Shown here piece by piece: positions 34,462 through 43,925 of a stretch of DNA of 64,000 nucleotides; positions within the stretch are counted from its first letter, which is position 1; every line of letters begins with the position of its first letter. Source of the stretch: Hyphomicrobiales bacterium (GTDB lineage: Bacteria > Pseudomonadota > Alphaproteobacteria > Rhizobiales > Rhizobiaceae); NCBI GenBank assembly GCA_900471515.1, contig UCFC01000040.1:1-64000 (forward strand), given 5' to 3'. The translations under genes and the position numbers were made by a program. The notes below the pieces were generated by a model that was not told the origin of the DNA, made no database searches, and worked only from the letters and a program-made list of their open reading frames with translations.

Positions 34462-35367
34462 TCAGCTTGCTGTCGGCAGCCTGCGTCGTTCCTGCGTTGC
34501 AGCAACGGAGCCGGGGTCCTGGCAGGTGTTCACGAAGTCCGCCAGCTCGGCATTGAACCGCTCGGCGGCTTCAAAGAAGACGGAATGCCCGCATCCGTCA
34601 TAGACGCTCATTGTCGCATGGGGGACCAGCCTGGCGGTGATTTCAGCAGCACCGGGGAGGACCAGAATATCGTCCCGGCCATGGACAATGAGTGTCGGAA
34701 CAGTGATATGCCGCAATGCGGCTTCGGAAATTGCCGGCTCCGTCCACCATTTGCCGATCTGCTGGCGGATCTCGAAGGGGCAGAGCATGTTATAGGCAAG
34801 GGCATATGCGAATTCTTCGGCAGTCGGCTGCAGCCCGAAGCAGTTGCGCAGGAAGGCCGATGCCACGTCGATGCGGCTTGCAAGGTCGGTGATATCCAGC
34901 GCCTGGACCACTGCATTTCCGGCGCCGATGACCTCCGGGACTTCGACGGGGCGGCAGGAAAGAAAGGCAACGCCGGCAAGCTGTGCGTCGCCATAATCCA
35001 CCAGATATTGCCGCGTTATGCGCCCGCCGAGCGACCAGCCGGCAAGCACCGGCTTGTCGAGTTCAAGCGCATCGATGACGGATTGGACTTCACCCGACCA
35101 ACGTTTGCCCTGCTGGTACCATTCGTCGCCATGGGGCTTGTCGGACAAGCCATGGCCGCGCGGATCATAGGAGACGATGCGGAAATGCTGGAGCTCGGCG
35201 GCTGAAAATTGCCTGGCGAAAGACAGGTAGCTCTGCGCCACGCCTGTCACCAGCAACAGGGCCTGCCCGTCCGGATTGCCCCACTCCCGGACTTCGAGTT
35301 CGACAACGTCTTCGGTTCTGACACGGTGACGGCGGCCGGGCAGGCCGGTCTCGAAAGCATTTCCCAT
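34462..35367 (-). CDS. Alpha/beta hydrolase (MhpC/PcaD-like)
   Basis: About 301 residues; two adjacent ATGs (35370 and 35367) and a GTG at 35379 are possible, and the GGAG spacing favours 35367. VSYDPRGHGLSDKP, nucleophile elbow AGWSLGG, Asp in HGRDDILV and His in DGCGHSVFFE form the triad. It lies between the TRAP binding-protein and membrane genes. A C-C hydrolase or enol-lactonase role would suit the following hydratase and aldolase, as in meta-cleavage pathways, but no ring-cleavage dioxygenase is present. Confidence 0.85.
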   Translation of the reverse strand: MGNAFETGLPGRRHRVRTEDVVELEVREWGNPDGQALLLVTGVAQSYLSFARQFSAAELQHFRIVSYDPRGHGLSDKPHGDEWYQQGKRWSGEVQSVIDALELDKPVLAGWSLGGRITRQYLVDYGDAQLAGVAFLSCRPVEVPEVIGAGNAVVQALDITDLASRIDVASAFLRNCFGLQPTAEEFAYALAYNMLCPFEIRQQIGKWWTEPAISEAALRHITVPTLIVHGRDDILVLPGAAEITARLVPHATMSVYDGCGHSVFFEAAERFNAELADFVNTCQDPGSVAATQERRRLPTAS

Positions 35368-35411
35368 CATGATCTCCACATCGGCGCGGCCATATCAGCC
35401 ACGTTTCGCGT

Positions 35412-36422
35412 TCAGGCCAGCGTCCCTGTATAATGTTCGAGACGGGTCCAGGCCTCGTCCCCGATCTGCTTGCGCCAGTTGGCATAGAAGCCCGCTTGCT
35501 TGAGCTTGGCCCGGAAGGAGTCGGTGTCGATCGTGTTGATTTCCATACCCTTGTTCTTCAATTGATCGGCCAGCGACTGGTTGAGAGAAACGAGATCGGT
35601 GCGCTGGAGAAGCGCCTTCTCACTGAAGACGGTATTGGCGACTTCCTGGACATCCTCCGGCAAGCGCTTCCAGGCAGCTCCATTGGCGATGATCCAGAAG
35701 CCGTCCCAGACATGATTCGTCAGGGACATGTATTTCTGCACTTCATAGAATTTGCCGGTATCGATTTGCGACAGCGGATTTTCCTGGCCGTCGACGACTT
35801 TCGTCTGCAGGGCTGTGTAGATCTCGCCGAACTGCATGCTGACGGGCGCGACACCCAGACCCTGGAATAGGGATACCAGCGCCGGGGCGCCCGGTACACG
35901 TAGCTTCAGCCCGGAAAGGTCGTCGGCTGTCTTAATTGGTCGCGCGCTGTTGGTCACCTGGCGATAGCCGAGATCCCACATCTTGTTCATCGGAACCAGA
36001 TTGGTTTTCGTGGCGATCTGCTCTTTGACATAGGCGCCAAGATCGCCGTCCATGGCTTCCCATACCTTGTCGTAACTCGGGAAGGCAAAGCCCATGCCGT
36101 CGACTGCGGTAACCGGAAGAACCGAGGCGAGGATGAGGCCGGCGGCGGGAAAGAACTCCACCGCGCCGCTGCGGACCTGCGAGAGCAGGTCGTTGTCGCC
36201 GCCGAGCTGACTGTTCGGGAAGACCTGGATGTTCAGCCGGCCACCGGTCTTTTCCAGAATCTCGCTCGAAGCTTCGACCAGACGCTTGCTGAAAGGATGT
36301 TCGGCCGGAGTGCTGTGACCGAGCTTGTAGCGGAATTGTGCAGCCCGGGCATTGGACGACATGGCTGTCGTCGCAACAGTCGCGGCCGCACCGCCGATAA
36401 AATAGCGGCGATTGATATGCAT
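35412..36422 (-). CDS. TRAP transporter substrate-binding protein (DctP), Tat-type signal
   Basis: 336 residues from the ATG at 36422, which has GGGAGG upstream; the longer frame to 36956 is antisense to lysR. The signal MHINRRYFIGGAAATVATTA has the twin-Arg RRxF pattern, suggesting Tat export. LKLRVPGAPA holds the carboxylate-binding Arg and DGQENP the conserved Asn region of DctP proteins. First gene of the leftward operon; a 9-bp inverted repeat lies in its leader. Ligand is presumably an organic acid. Confidence 0.93.
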   Translation of the reverse strand: MHINRRYFIGGAAATVATTAMSSNARAAQFRYKLGHSTPAEHPFSKRLVEASSEILEKTGGRLNIQVFPNSQLGGDNDLLSQVRSGAVEFFPAAGLILASVLPVTAVDGMGFAFPSYDKVWEAMDGDLGAYVKEQIATKTNLVPMNKMWDLGYRQVTNSARPIKTADDLSGLKLRVPGAPALVSLFQGLGVAPVSMQFGEIYTALQTKVVDGQENPLSQIDTGKFYEVQKYMSLTNHVWDGFWIIANGAAWKRLPEDVQEVANTVFSEKALLQRTDLVSLNQSLADQLKNKGMEINTIDTDSFRAKLKQAGFYANWRKQIGDEAWTRLEHYTGTLA

Positions 36423-36450
36423 TTTGGAATCCTCCCATTCCTGTGTCTCA

Positions 36451-36476
36451 CCAGCCGGCCATTGACTGCCGGCTGG
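36451..36476. promoter_or_regulatory. Perfect inverted repeat in the dctP leader
   Basis: CCAGCCGGC and GCCGGCTGG (9 bp) with an 8-base spacer lie 29 bases ahead of the dctP start, in the divergent lysR/dctP region. It can be a protein-binding palindrome or a leader RNA hairpin. Confidence 0.5.
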
Positions 36477-36642
36477 AACTTTCTTCAATTCGTCATCATG
36501 ATGGCGCGGCTTGGCCAGACATGCCATTGCCAATTGGTGAACCTGCCTGCGTGATTGGCGAAGCCCTATCGCGTCGAGGTAAGTTATTGTATTGTCTGCA
36601 ATTTGCGGAAGGCGCGATAAACAGCGCCGGCGGGAGGACTTT

Positions 36643-37530
36643 TTGACGCGCGTCGATCTCATAACACTCAGCCTTTTCATCGCGGTTGCAGAGGAAACCA
36701 GCCTGGCAAAGGCGGCCGAGCGGGAACATCTTGCCGCTTCCGCGATCAGCAAGCGTCTTGCCGACCTCGAGCTTAACTTCAACATCAAGCTTTTCGAACG
36801 CAAGCCGAACGGAATGTTCCTGACCGCTGCCGGTTCGGCACTCCTGCACCATGCGCACCTCATCATGCGCAATGTTGCCGAGCTTGAGGCGCAGCTGCAG
36901 GATTTCTCAGCCGGCATGCGCGGGACGATCCGCGTCCAGGCCAATGCGACGGCCATGGCGCGTTACCTGCCGGAAGACCTGAAGAGTTTTCTGGCCCGTT
37001 ATCCGCAGGTGCGTGTGGAACTGGAGGAGAGCACGACGCCCGAGACGCTGCGCGCGATCGCCGACAATGCTGCCGATATTGGTATCTATGGCGATGTCAT
37101 CGTGCCCACCGACCTGACGTCGCTGGTCTACCGTGCCGATCGGCTGGCGCTGCTCGTCCCGTCCGATCATGCCTTGTCCGCAAGGGAATACGTCAATTTT
37201 GCCGAGACGGTGCAATATGACTATATCGGTGCGCCCAAAGGCAGTTCGATCGACACGGCGCTTTTGCGGGCTTCGACCGATCTTGGCATAGCGCTGCGTA
37301 TGAGCACGCGGACCTCGGGATTCGATGCCATCAGCCGCATGGTTGCGGCGGGCCTCGGCATCGCCATCGTGCCACACAGCGTCGCGAGCAGCTATGCCGA
37401 TCTGCTCGAGGTCAAGGTTCTGGACCTCAACGAACAATGGGCGGAACGACGGTTGATGATCTGCGTGAGAAGTGTCGATACCCTCACGCCGGCGGCAGCG
37501 GCCCTTCTGACGCATCTCAGCCGCAGCTGA
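36643..37530 (+). CDS. LysR-family regulator of the TRAP operon
   Basis: 295 residues from a TTG at 36643 (GGGAGGA 7-8 bases upstream). HTH: LSLFIAVAEETSLAKAAERE then ASAISKRLADLELNF; effector domain with GTIRVQANATAMARYLPEDL. Divergent from dctP with 220 bases between, the classic LysR arrangement, so it probably activates the TRAP operon in response to an intermediate. The upstream in-frame ATG (36592) gives an atypical N-terminus. Confidence 0.9.
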   Translation: MTRVDLITLSLFIAVAEETSLAKAAEREHLAASAISKRLADLELNFNIKLFERKPNGMFLTAAGSALLHHAHLIMRNVAELEAQLQDFSAGMRGTIRVQANATAMARYLPEDLKSFLARYPQVRVELEESTTPETLRAIADNAADIGIYGDVIVPTDLTSLVYRADRLALLVPSDHALSAREYVNFAETVQYDYIGAPKGSSIDTALLRASTDLGIALRMSTRTSGFDAISRMVAAGLGIAIVPHSVASSYADLLEVKVLDLNEQWAERRLMICVRSVDTLTPAAAALLTHLSRS

Positions 37531-37531
37531 T

Positions 37532-37572
37532 CAGACGAGACAGTCGGCGACGGAACTCTTCGCCGCCGTCTG
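37532..37572. terminator. Nested hairpin between convergent lysR and carboxylesterase genes
   Basis: Outer arms CAGACG and CGTCTG enclose GGCGA and TCGCC. It lies in the 48-base gap between the two convergent stops, so it may terminate both, though T-runs are short. Confidence 0.4.
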
Positions 37573-37578
37573 CTTTCA

Positions 37579-39198
37579 CTATTTCCGTTCGACGCTTCTC
37601 CAGAAGTCGCACTGATGTCTGGCTGCAAAATCGTCCACGCTCTTCGATTGCGGCTTGTCGAGTGATTGCACCGGGCCGGCCTTCGCCTCGGTAAAGGCAA
37701 CCCATTGCGGAGCGCCATTGCCGCTCGGATCTCCGGTCCGTGCAAAAGTCGCCCAATAGGCCCGCATCTCCTTGCCGAGCGCCTTTTGGGCATCGGTCAT
37801 CTCCGGCGTTCCCTTCAGCGTGATGCTGCTCAGATCGAAGAGATATTGCAGTTCGCTGAAATGGCCGGCGCGATACGGGAAGCTGATCGGCGGAGCAACG
37901 ATCGATCGGGCATCGGTATCGGCCATCTCATACGCGAAAGTCTTCGCGTATTTCGCCATGTCCTTGTTGGTCTCATAGGCCGGGCATGCAATGACGCCGT
38001 CGGTGATCACCTGCGCCGCGGCAAGCCCCGGGGAGGTGTATCCCGACAGCGCATATACCTTGGCGATGGCCGGGATCGCCGCATCGGCAAAGCCCACGCG
38101 CGGGATGAAGCCGCCGATGCCCTGCAGAGCTTTTTCATAATCGCCTGCGGCAAGCGGAGTGCCGGAGAGATCGAACATGAAAGCGGCAATCAGATTGCCC
38201 TCGTCATGATTGGTGCCGTTGATCACCGGAACACGATTGTACTCACCTGCCTTCAGCGCATCGCCGATCGGTCTTTGCAGAAGCGATCCGTCAATGATGG
38301 TTGCAATCGGTGTCGCCTGCGCTGCGACCAGGGCGTCCGCTGGCAACTTGCGCAGGCATTCTGCAGCCGCCGCGCTTGCGTCGGTCGGACAACTCAGTTT
38401 CTGGGCCAGGGTCTGTCCCTGCTTTTCCGCCGTCTCCAAGGTTTCGTCCGCCGGAGCGCCACTCTCAATGATCGCCTTCTGGAACAAACCGACAGCCATC
38501 GGGGAAACGATATGGGTATAGATGGCGATCGCTCCGGCCGATTCGCCAAAGACTGTGACATTGTCTGGATCGCCGCCAAAAGCGGCGATGTTGTCGCGCA
38601 CCCAGCGCAGGGACTGCTGCTGATCCATGAGGCCGTAATTGGCAGCCAGGTGATCTTCGGCATCCAGCGCCGGATGGGCGAGGAAGCCGAGCGCGCCGAG
38701 ACGATAGTTGACGGTCACGACCACCACATCGTTTTCCCGCACGAGATCGCCGGCATCGTAGAGATTGCCCGCACCGCCGGTAAAGCCGCCCCCGTGAAAG
38801 AAGACCATGACGGGTTTGCGCTGCCAGAAGGTGGCCGGCGCTCCCTCGGCGCGTACTGTCACGTTGAGGAACAGGCAATCTTCATTGGAGGAGGGGAAAC
38901 CCCAAGGGCTCTTGCCCTGAGGGCATGCGGCTCCCGCCCGCGTGGCGTCGATCGCCAGACCCTCGACCGCGGCAGGCACGGTCGGTTTCCACCGCAGGTC
39001 TCCGACAGGAGCCTGTCCATAGCGCAGACCGAGGAAGCGGGCGATGCCGCCCGAGGAAAGCCCTGTGACCACCGTTCTGCCGATCGTCACCCGGGCATCA
39101 GCCGCTTGCAACGGCACACTCCCAAGGCCGATAGTCAATAAGGCGGCAGACAACAGGATTTGTGCACGATTGCGCAGCCGCGTCTTCAATGAAGCCAT
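37579..39198 (-). CDS. Secreted type B carboxylesterase
   Basis: 539 residues from the ATG at 39198 (GGGGAGG upstream). Signal peptide ends near PLQAAD. The nucleophile elbow FGESAGA, oxyanion motif FFHGGGFTGG, SNEDCLFLNV signature, acid in NHDEGNL and His in AGHFSELQYLFD match carboxylesterase/lipase family members. It would release alcohols from esters in the periplasm. A 628-base region separates it from the divergent alcohol dehydrogenase. Confidence 0.92.
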   Translation of the reverse strand: MASLKTRLRNRAQILLSAALLTIGLGSVPLQAADARVTIGRTVVTGLSSGGIARFLGLRYGQAPVGDLRWKPTVPAAVEGLAIDATRAGAACPQGKSPWGFPSSNEDCLFLNVTVRAEGAPATFWQRKPVMVFFHGGGFTGGAGNLYDAGDLVRENDVVVVTVNYRLGALGFLAHPALDAEDHLAANYGLMDQQQSLRWVRDNIAAFGGDPDNVTVFGESAGAIAIYTHIVSPMAVGLFQKAIIESGAPADETLETAEKQGQTLAQKLSCPTDASAAAAECLRKLPADALVAAQATPIATIIDGSLLQRPIGDALKAGEYNRVPVINGTNHDEGNLIAAFMFDLSGTPLAAGDYEKALQGIGGFIPRVGFADAAIPAIAKVYALSGYTSPGLAAAQVITDGVIACPAYETNKDMAKYAKTFAYEMADTDARSIVAPPISFPYRAGHFSELQYLFDLSSITLKGTPEMTDAQKALGKEMRAYWATFARTGDPSGNGAPQWVAFTEAKAGPVQSLDKPQSKSVDDFAARHQCDFWRSVERK

Positions 39199-39826
39199 GA
39201 TTTCCTCCCCGATGTGAGCCGACATCCTCCAGCCAGCCGTTCAGCAACGCTGAGCTTAACTATGGGTCGCGGGAAAGAACCATTTCTGAATCACGCACGG
39301 CCGTTCGTGAATGATGAAGGGCCACCGCGAGACATCCTGCTGGCTGTGGGATATACGTGATTGCCGCCTCGCACCTTGGCTTTGCAATTACCCAGTCGTC
39401 GTTGAAACAATCCCGCCAAATTGAGAATGCGTCGCATCGCAGGGGCCGGCAAAAGCGGAAAGGCACGTGGCAACACTTCGTAAGTCTCCCATCGAGAGGC
39501 TTCAGACCAAAGAAAATCTTTTGTTTGAAAACGCAACCACAACAGTTTTCTATCTCTTCAATCAGCGTAGGTTCAACGAGAGGAGAGTTGCTTCATAAAT
39601 TGCTGCCGAGGAGGCGCTCGGCATCAAGCCATTGGGTTTCGGCCGATACGCGTTAGCGTCGCACATCGTCTTTTTTACCGACCGAAGAGGACGGCGCGAC
39701 TGGAGATCAGGCGGCGGTCCAGCTTCGACCTCGCCGGCTGCAGAGTGCCGATCAAACACAAACGACCAGCGACAAGGTTGTGAACATCCGGTTTTGGCGT
39801 TTGAATTCTTTCAATCGGAGAGAAAG
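39199..39826. other. Divergent intergenic region, 628 bases
   Basis: Region between the carboxylesterase and alcohol dehydrogenase starts. Apart from the 20-base palindrome at 39291-39310 no feature is clear; short frames have no family resemblance. It is less GC-rich in 39390-39600 than its surroundings, which would suit a promoter region or a decayed gene. Confidence 0.4.
39291..39310. promoter_or_regulatory. 20-base near-perfect palindrome upstream of the carboxylesterase
   Basis: TCACGCACGGCCGTTCGTGA matches its reverse complement at 18 of 20 positions. It is 93 bases ahead of the esterase start. Operators of TetR- or GntR-type proteins have this size; no such regulator gene is adjacent. 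Confidence 0.45.
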
Positions 39827-40975
39827 ATGAGATTTGACTTTTGCAATCCGACCGACATTCGTTTCGGTCAGGGCCAGATTGCAGCCCTTGACGGGCTCGT
39901 TCCAAAGAATGCCAAGGTCCTGCTGCTTTATGGCGGCGGCAGCATCAAGAGCAATGGCGTTTACGAACAGGTTGCGGCAGCCCTTGGTACCCGCGCGAGA
40001 GTGGACTTCGGCGGCGTCGAGCCCAATCCGGTCTTCGAAACGCTTTGCAAGGCTGCGACGCTCGGCCGTTCGGCACGCGTCGATTTCGTCCTCGGTGTCG
40101 GCGGTGGCTCAGTCATCGACGCCTCAAAATTTCTAGCGGTGATGCTCGGAACTGATCTGCACGATCCGTGGGATAGCCTCGTCGCGAATTATGAATCGGT
40201 AAAGCCGATCCCAAACGGGGCGGTGCTGACACTGCCTGCGACCGGTTCGGAGAGCAATCCAGTCTCGGTGATTTCCAGTGACACGCGGCATCTCAAGATA
40301 CCTTTTGCCAGCCAGGCGGCACGGCCGGCCTTCGCGATCATGGACCCGACGACGATGCAGAGTCTGTCACGCCGGCAGTTGGAAAACGGTGTCGTGGATT
40401 CGCTGACACATGTCCTGGAACAATATCTGACGCTGCCGGTGAATGCCCCCGTGCAGTACGGTTTCAGCGAGACGCTGCTGGAAGTCCTCATCGAATGGGG
40501 ACCCGTACTTGTCGAAACGACGGGCCTCGATGCCTGCGAAAATATCATGTGGGCGGCCAATCAGGCGTTGAACGGCCTTATCGGCGCCGGCGTGCCACAG
40601 GATTGGTCGACCCATATGATCGGTCACGCGATCACCGCGCTTTACGGCATAGACCATGCTCGGACACTGACGATGATCATGCCATCGCTTCTGCGCTACA
40701 AGCTTGATGCGAAGAAAAAGATGCTGGCCCGATATGGCCGCCGTGTCTGGAAGATCGCAGGCGACGACGACCGGACAGTCGCAGAAGAAGCGATAGCGCG
40801 TACGGAAGCGTTTATGGCGAGGATGGGGTGCCCGGTGCGGATCTCGGAAGCCGTCTCGAATTTCAATGCGGCGGACATTATCAGGCATCTGCAAAGCGCT
40901 CGTCAGACGAAGCTGGGCGAAGCGAGCGATATCGGGCCGGACCAGGTCCGGGATGTGCTGGCACTGGCAGCCTGA
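39827..40975 (+). CDS. Iron-containing alcohol dehydrogenase (group III, YqhD/butanol dehydrogenase-like)
   Basis: 382 residues from the ATG at 39827. NAD(P) motif LLYGGGSIKSNGVY, GVGGGSVIDASKFLAV, and metal ligands in ENGVVDSLTHVLEQYL (Asp, His) and DWSTHMIGHAITALYGIDHART (two further His). YqhD-type enzymes reduce aldehydes with NADPH or oxidise small polyols. The long upstream frame is not protein-like. A hairpin (CGACAA, GAGG, TTGTCG) follows 12 bases after the stop at 40988-41003. Context with dihydroxyacetone kinase suggests a C3 carbonyl or alcohol. Confidence 0.92.
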   Translation: MRFDFCNPTDIRFGQGQIAALDGLVPKNAKVLLLYGGGSIKSNGVYEQVAAALGTRARVDFGGVEPNPVFETLCKAATLGRSARVDFVLGVGGGSVIDASKFLAVMLGTDLHDPWDSLVANYESVKPIPNGAVLTLPATGSESNPVSVISSDTRHLKIPFASQAARPAFAIMDPTTMQSLSRRQLENGVVDSLTHVLEQYLTLPVNAPVQYGFSETLLEVLIEWGPVLVETTGLDACENIMWAANQALNGLIGAGVPQDWSTHMIGHAITALYGIDHARTLTMIMPSLLRYKLDAKKKMLARYGRRVWKIAGDDDRTVAEEAIARTEAFMARMGCPVRISEAVSNFNAADIIRHLQSARQTKLGEASDIGPDQVRDVLALAA

Positions 40976-41177
40976 AGAAGGAAATCACGACAAGAGGTTG
41001 TCGGAACAGCTCGTTACGGCGTCGTCGCAAATATCGATGGTGGCGCGCGCAGTCCTGAAGCTAGCGCGCAGTACCCGCAATCACGCCTGCTATCCTCGCC
41101 AGGCATCGACGCCACCGATCTCTATTCATCTCGTGATGTGGCAACTGCCATGCACTTAATTCTAAAGGACTGTCTGC

Positions 41178-42866
41178 ATGAAAAAGCTGATAAATAACCC
41201 GCGCAATGTGGTTCGCGAGATGCTGGAGGGACTGGTCGATCTCCATGCTGACCAGATGTTGCTAGCCGATGAGGATGTCATTATCCGGGCCGGCCTGCCG
41301 CAGGGTTCCGAGCGACCGGTTGCAGTTCTTTCCGGTGGCGGCAGCGGCCATGAGCCGGCGCATGCAGGTTATGTCGGGCAGGGCATGCTGACAGGAGCAA
41401 TCGCCGGTGACGTCTTCACGTCTCCGAGCGTCGACGCGGTGCTCGCAGCCGTTCTGGCAACGGCAGGACCGAAAGGCGCCGTGCTCATCGTCAAGAATTA
41501 TACGGGGGACCGGCTGAATTTCGGTCTGGCGGCAGAGCTTGCCACCGCACAGGGCATTCCCACGGAGGTGGTCGTGGTCGCCGATGATGCAGCCTTGAGG
41601 GACATTGTCGAGCCCGGGCGGCGGCGCGGCATTGCCGGCACGATCCTTGTGCACAAGATTGCCGGTGCCGCTGCTGCGGCCGGCGCCACTCTTGCAGAGG
41701 TGGTCGCGGAAGCGCGCCAGGCTGCTGCTTCGGTCGCCACGATGGGCGTCGCGCTCGATGCCTGCACCGTGCCAGCAGCAGGCAGGCCAGGGTTTTTGCT
41801 CGGCGAGCAGGAAATGGAGCTCGGCCTTGGAATTCATGGCGAACAGGGCGTGCGGCGCACGCTGCTGGAACCGGCCGATTCAATTGTCGATACGATCCTC
41901 AAAACGCTCGTCACCGAACAGCGCCTTGCTGCCGGAAGCCGCGTGGCGCTTCTTGTCAACGGTCTTGGCGGCACGCCGCCGATGGAACTTGCCATCGTTG
42001 CGCGTCGCGCGCTTGAACGATTGCGCGATCAGGGAATTGTCGTCGAGCGCGCCTGGTGCGGCAATTTCATGACAGCCCTTGAGATGCCGGGCATGTCTCT
42101 GTCGTTGCTGCCGGTGGATGAAAAGCGCATCGAGCGGCTCGACGCACAGGCTGATGCGCCGGCATGGCCAGGCGGCGGCAAGGTTGCACAGCGGAAGCTT
42201 CTGAAATCCGACGCCGTGGCGCCATCTGTCAGCCCCACTGTTGCTCCCGGCCCGCTCGCTCAGACATTGAAAGCGATCGCCTATGGAGTGGCCGCGGCTC
42301 TGGAGCAGCAGGAGACGGTGCTGACGGAACTGGACAGCCGCACGGGCGATGGAGATCTCGGCATCAGCATGGTACGCGGTGCCTCCGCCATCCGCGCTCT
42401 TCCGGAGGAAGCCTGGGCCAACCCGGCCGTCGCCTTTACCACTATCGGCAATACGCTTCGCCGGGCAATCGCCGGCAGCTCCGGTCCGTTTTATGCTGTC
42501 GGCTTGCTTCGGGCTGCGCGCGAGCTCGACGTGCCGTCGCCGGACAACGCCGCCTGGGCCAGCGCTTTTGCTCGCGCTGTCGCATCGGTTTCCGAACTTG
42601 GCGGAGCAAAGCCCGGTGACCGTACGATGCTCGACGCGCTGCAGCCGGCGGCCGAGGCACTTTCCGATGCGATCCAGGCCGGGCAGTCGCTGAAGGATGC
42701 CTGGAAAATCGCGGTGAAGGCTGCGGAAGACGGCGCCGAGGCAACTGCGGCAATGCGGCCTCGCCTGGGCCGCGCTGCCTATCTCGGCGATCGCGCGATC
42801 GGCTTCCAGGATGCGGGTGCGGGTGCGGTCACCGTATGGATGAAAGCGATCAGGGACAACGCTTGA
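41178..42866 (+). CDS. ATP-dependent dihydroxyacetone kinase (fused DhaK-DhaL)
   Basis: 562 residues, the single-chain ATP-dependent type. The DhaK part has GGGSGHEPAHAGYVG at 53-67, NYTGD with Asp110, and His220 in LGIHGEQG, the residue that binds the substrate carbonyl covalently and has the same number in the Citrobacter enzyme. The DhaL part starts near residue 370 with the Mg-ATP motif SRTGDGDLG. No PTS-type DhaM is present. The product dihydroxyacetone phosphate enters glycolysis. The neighbouring iron dehydrogenase could supply dihydroxyacetone from glycerol. Confidence 0.93.
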   Translation: MKKLINNPRNVVREMLEGLVDLHADQMLLADEDVIIRAGLPQGSERPVAVLSGGGSGHEPAHAGYVGQGMLTGAIAGDVFTSPSVDAVLAAVLATAGPKGAVLIVKNYTGDRLNFGLAAELATAQGIPTEVVVVADDAALRDIVEPGRRRGIAGTILVHKIAGAAAAAGATLAEVVAEARQAAASVATMGVALDACTVPAAGRPGFLLGEQEMELGLGIHGEQGVRRTLLEPADSIVDTILKTLVTEQRLAAGSRVALLVNGLGGTPPMELAIVARRALERLRDQGIVVERAWCGNFMTALEMPGMSLSLLPVDEKRIERLDAQADAPAWPGGGKVAQRKLLKSDAVAPSVSPTVAPGPLAQTLKAIAYGVAAALEQQETVLTELDSRTGDGDLGISMVRGASAIRALPEEAWANPAVAFTTIGNTLRRAIAGSSGPFYAVGLLRAARELDVPSPDNAAWASAFARAVASVSELGGAKPGDRTMLDALQPAAEALSDAIQAGQSLKDAWKIAVKAAEDGAEATAAMRPRLGRAAYLGDRAIGFQDAGAGAVTVWMKAIRDNA

Positions 42867-42878
42867 ATCGGATAGTTT

Positions 42879-42906
42879 TCCGGAAGCAGCGTCAGCCGCT
42901 TCCGGA
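42879..42906. terminator. Bidirectional hairpin between dhaKL and lysR
   Basis: TCCGGAAGC and GCTTCCGGA form a 9-bp stem around a 10-base loop, 12 bases after the kinase stop and 21 before the convergent lysR stop. Position and stem fit a shared terminator; T-runs are weak. Confidence 0.5.
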
Positions 42907-42927
42907 TCTATTGATACACTCTGTCGG

Positions 42928-43830
42928 TCAATCCTCTGCGTTGCGACGAGGGGGCAGATGGTCACCCAGCCGTTTCTTGCTGACTTTCAGCAGGGCATCG
43001 ATAAGCTTGATACGGGGGGAGGAGCGGATGGCGAGCAAGCCGATTGTTCGCAACGCCGTGGAGCCGGGCAGGGGGAATTTGCACAGATCAAGCCCCGCCG
43101 GCCACGGCGCCGGCCAATCCGGCACAATCGAGATGCCGAGCCCGCGGTCGACCATGACAGCGATCGCTTCGAGAGCATCCAGTTCATAGCGTTCGACCGG
43201 AACGATACCCTTTCCGCGGAGATAGGTTTCGGCGATGTGCCCTCCCCACTGATTGCGGTCGTAGCGGATAAAGGGAACGGTGCGCAGCAGTTCCAGGGGA
43301 TCGGCGCCTTCCATATGTCGCGGTGCAATCAGCACCAATGGTTCGCGCCTCAGTGGCTCGAACCGCAGCGTCTTGCGCATCTCGAATTTGGGCTCGATGA
43401 TGAAGGCGGCGTCCAGCGAGCCGTTCAGGACTTCCGTATAGAGATCCATCGAAGCGCCGGGCTTGATGAATATTTCGATCGAAGGAAAGTCCTGCGCCAG
43501 CAGTTGCAGGATATCCGGAACCAGGCCTGTGAGCGCGGTGTGGATGGCGCCGAGCCGCATTTCACCTGAGACCGCATCGCTCATCGCGACTGCCTGAAGA
43601 TCCTTGACGTCCCGCACCACCCGCCTGACCCGCTCGAGAACGGCGAAACCCGCTTGCGTCGGCTTCATGACGCGACCGGATCGCGCTAGCAGAGGTGTGC
43701 CGAGTTCGGCTTCCAGCGAGCGAATCCGTTGTGCGACTGCGGCGGACGTGAGGTTCAACTTGAGGGCCGCCTCGGCCAGGGAACCGCGCTCGACGACAGT
43801 GATGAATGTTTCAAGAAACAGGGTATCCAT
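42928..43830 (-). CDS. LysR-family regulator
   Basis: 300 residues: HTH LFLETFITVVERGSLAEAAL and TSAAVAQRIRSLEAELGTPL; effector domain from GEMRLGAIHT with a typical LysR periplasmic-binding fold (RGLGISIVPDW). It is divergent from the SDR/RraA pair (95-base AT-rich gap 43831-43925), which is its likely target. Confidence 0.9.
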   Translation of the reverse strand: MDTLFLETFITVVERGSLAEAALKLNLTSAAVAQRIRSLEAELGTPLLARSGRVMKPTQAGFAVLERVRRVVRDVKDLQAVAMSDAVSGEMRLGAIHTALTGLVPDILQLLAQDFPSIEIFIKPGASMDLYTEVLNGSLDAAFIIEPKFEMRKTLRFEPLRREPLVLIAPRHMEGADPLELLRTVPFIRYDRNQWGGHIAETYLRGKGIVPVERYELDALEAIAVMVDRGLGISIVPDWPAPWPAGLDLCKFPLPGSTALRTIGLLAIRSSPRIKLIDALLKVSKKRLGDHLPPRRNAED

Positions 43831-43925
43831 TGCGTTGGTATTTCTATCTTCTGAAGGAACAAAAAGCTATATTTTATTTATCCCGTCTCGGCGCAAATTA
43901 GCGGAACCAACGAGAGAGGATGAGC

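Noticed and set aside
35412..36956. Long reading frame giving a 514-residue TRAP binding protein
   Set aside because: The first 178 codons are antisense to the lysR gene and its leader; the Tat signal peptide and ribosome site at 36422 mark the real start.
37666..39141. 491-residue rightward frame opposite the carboxylesterase
   Set aside because: Arg- and His-rich shadow of a gene with a complete catalytic triad.
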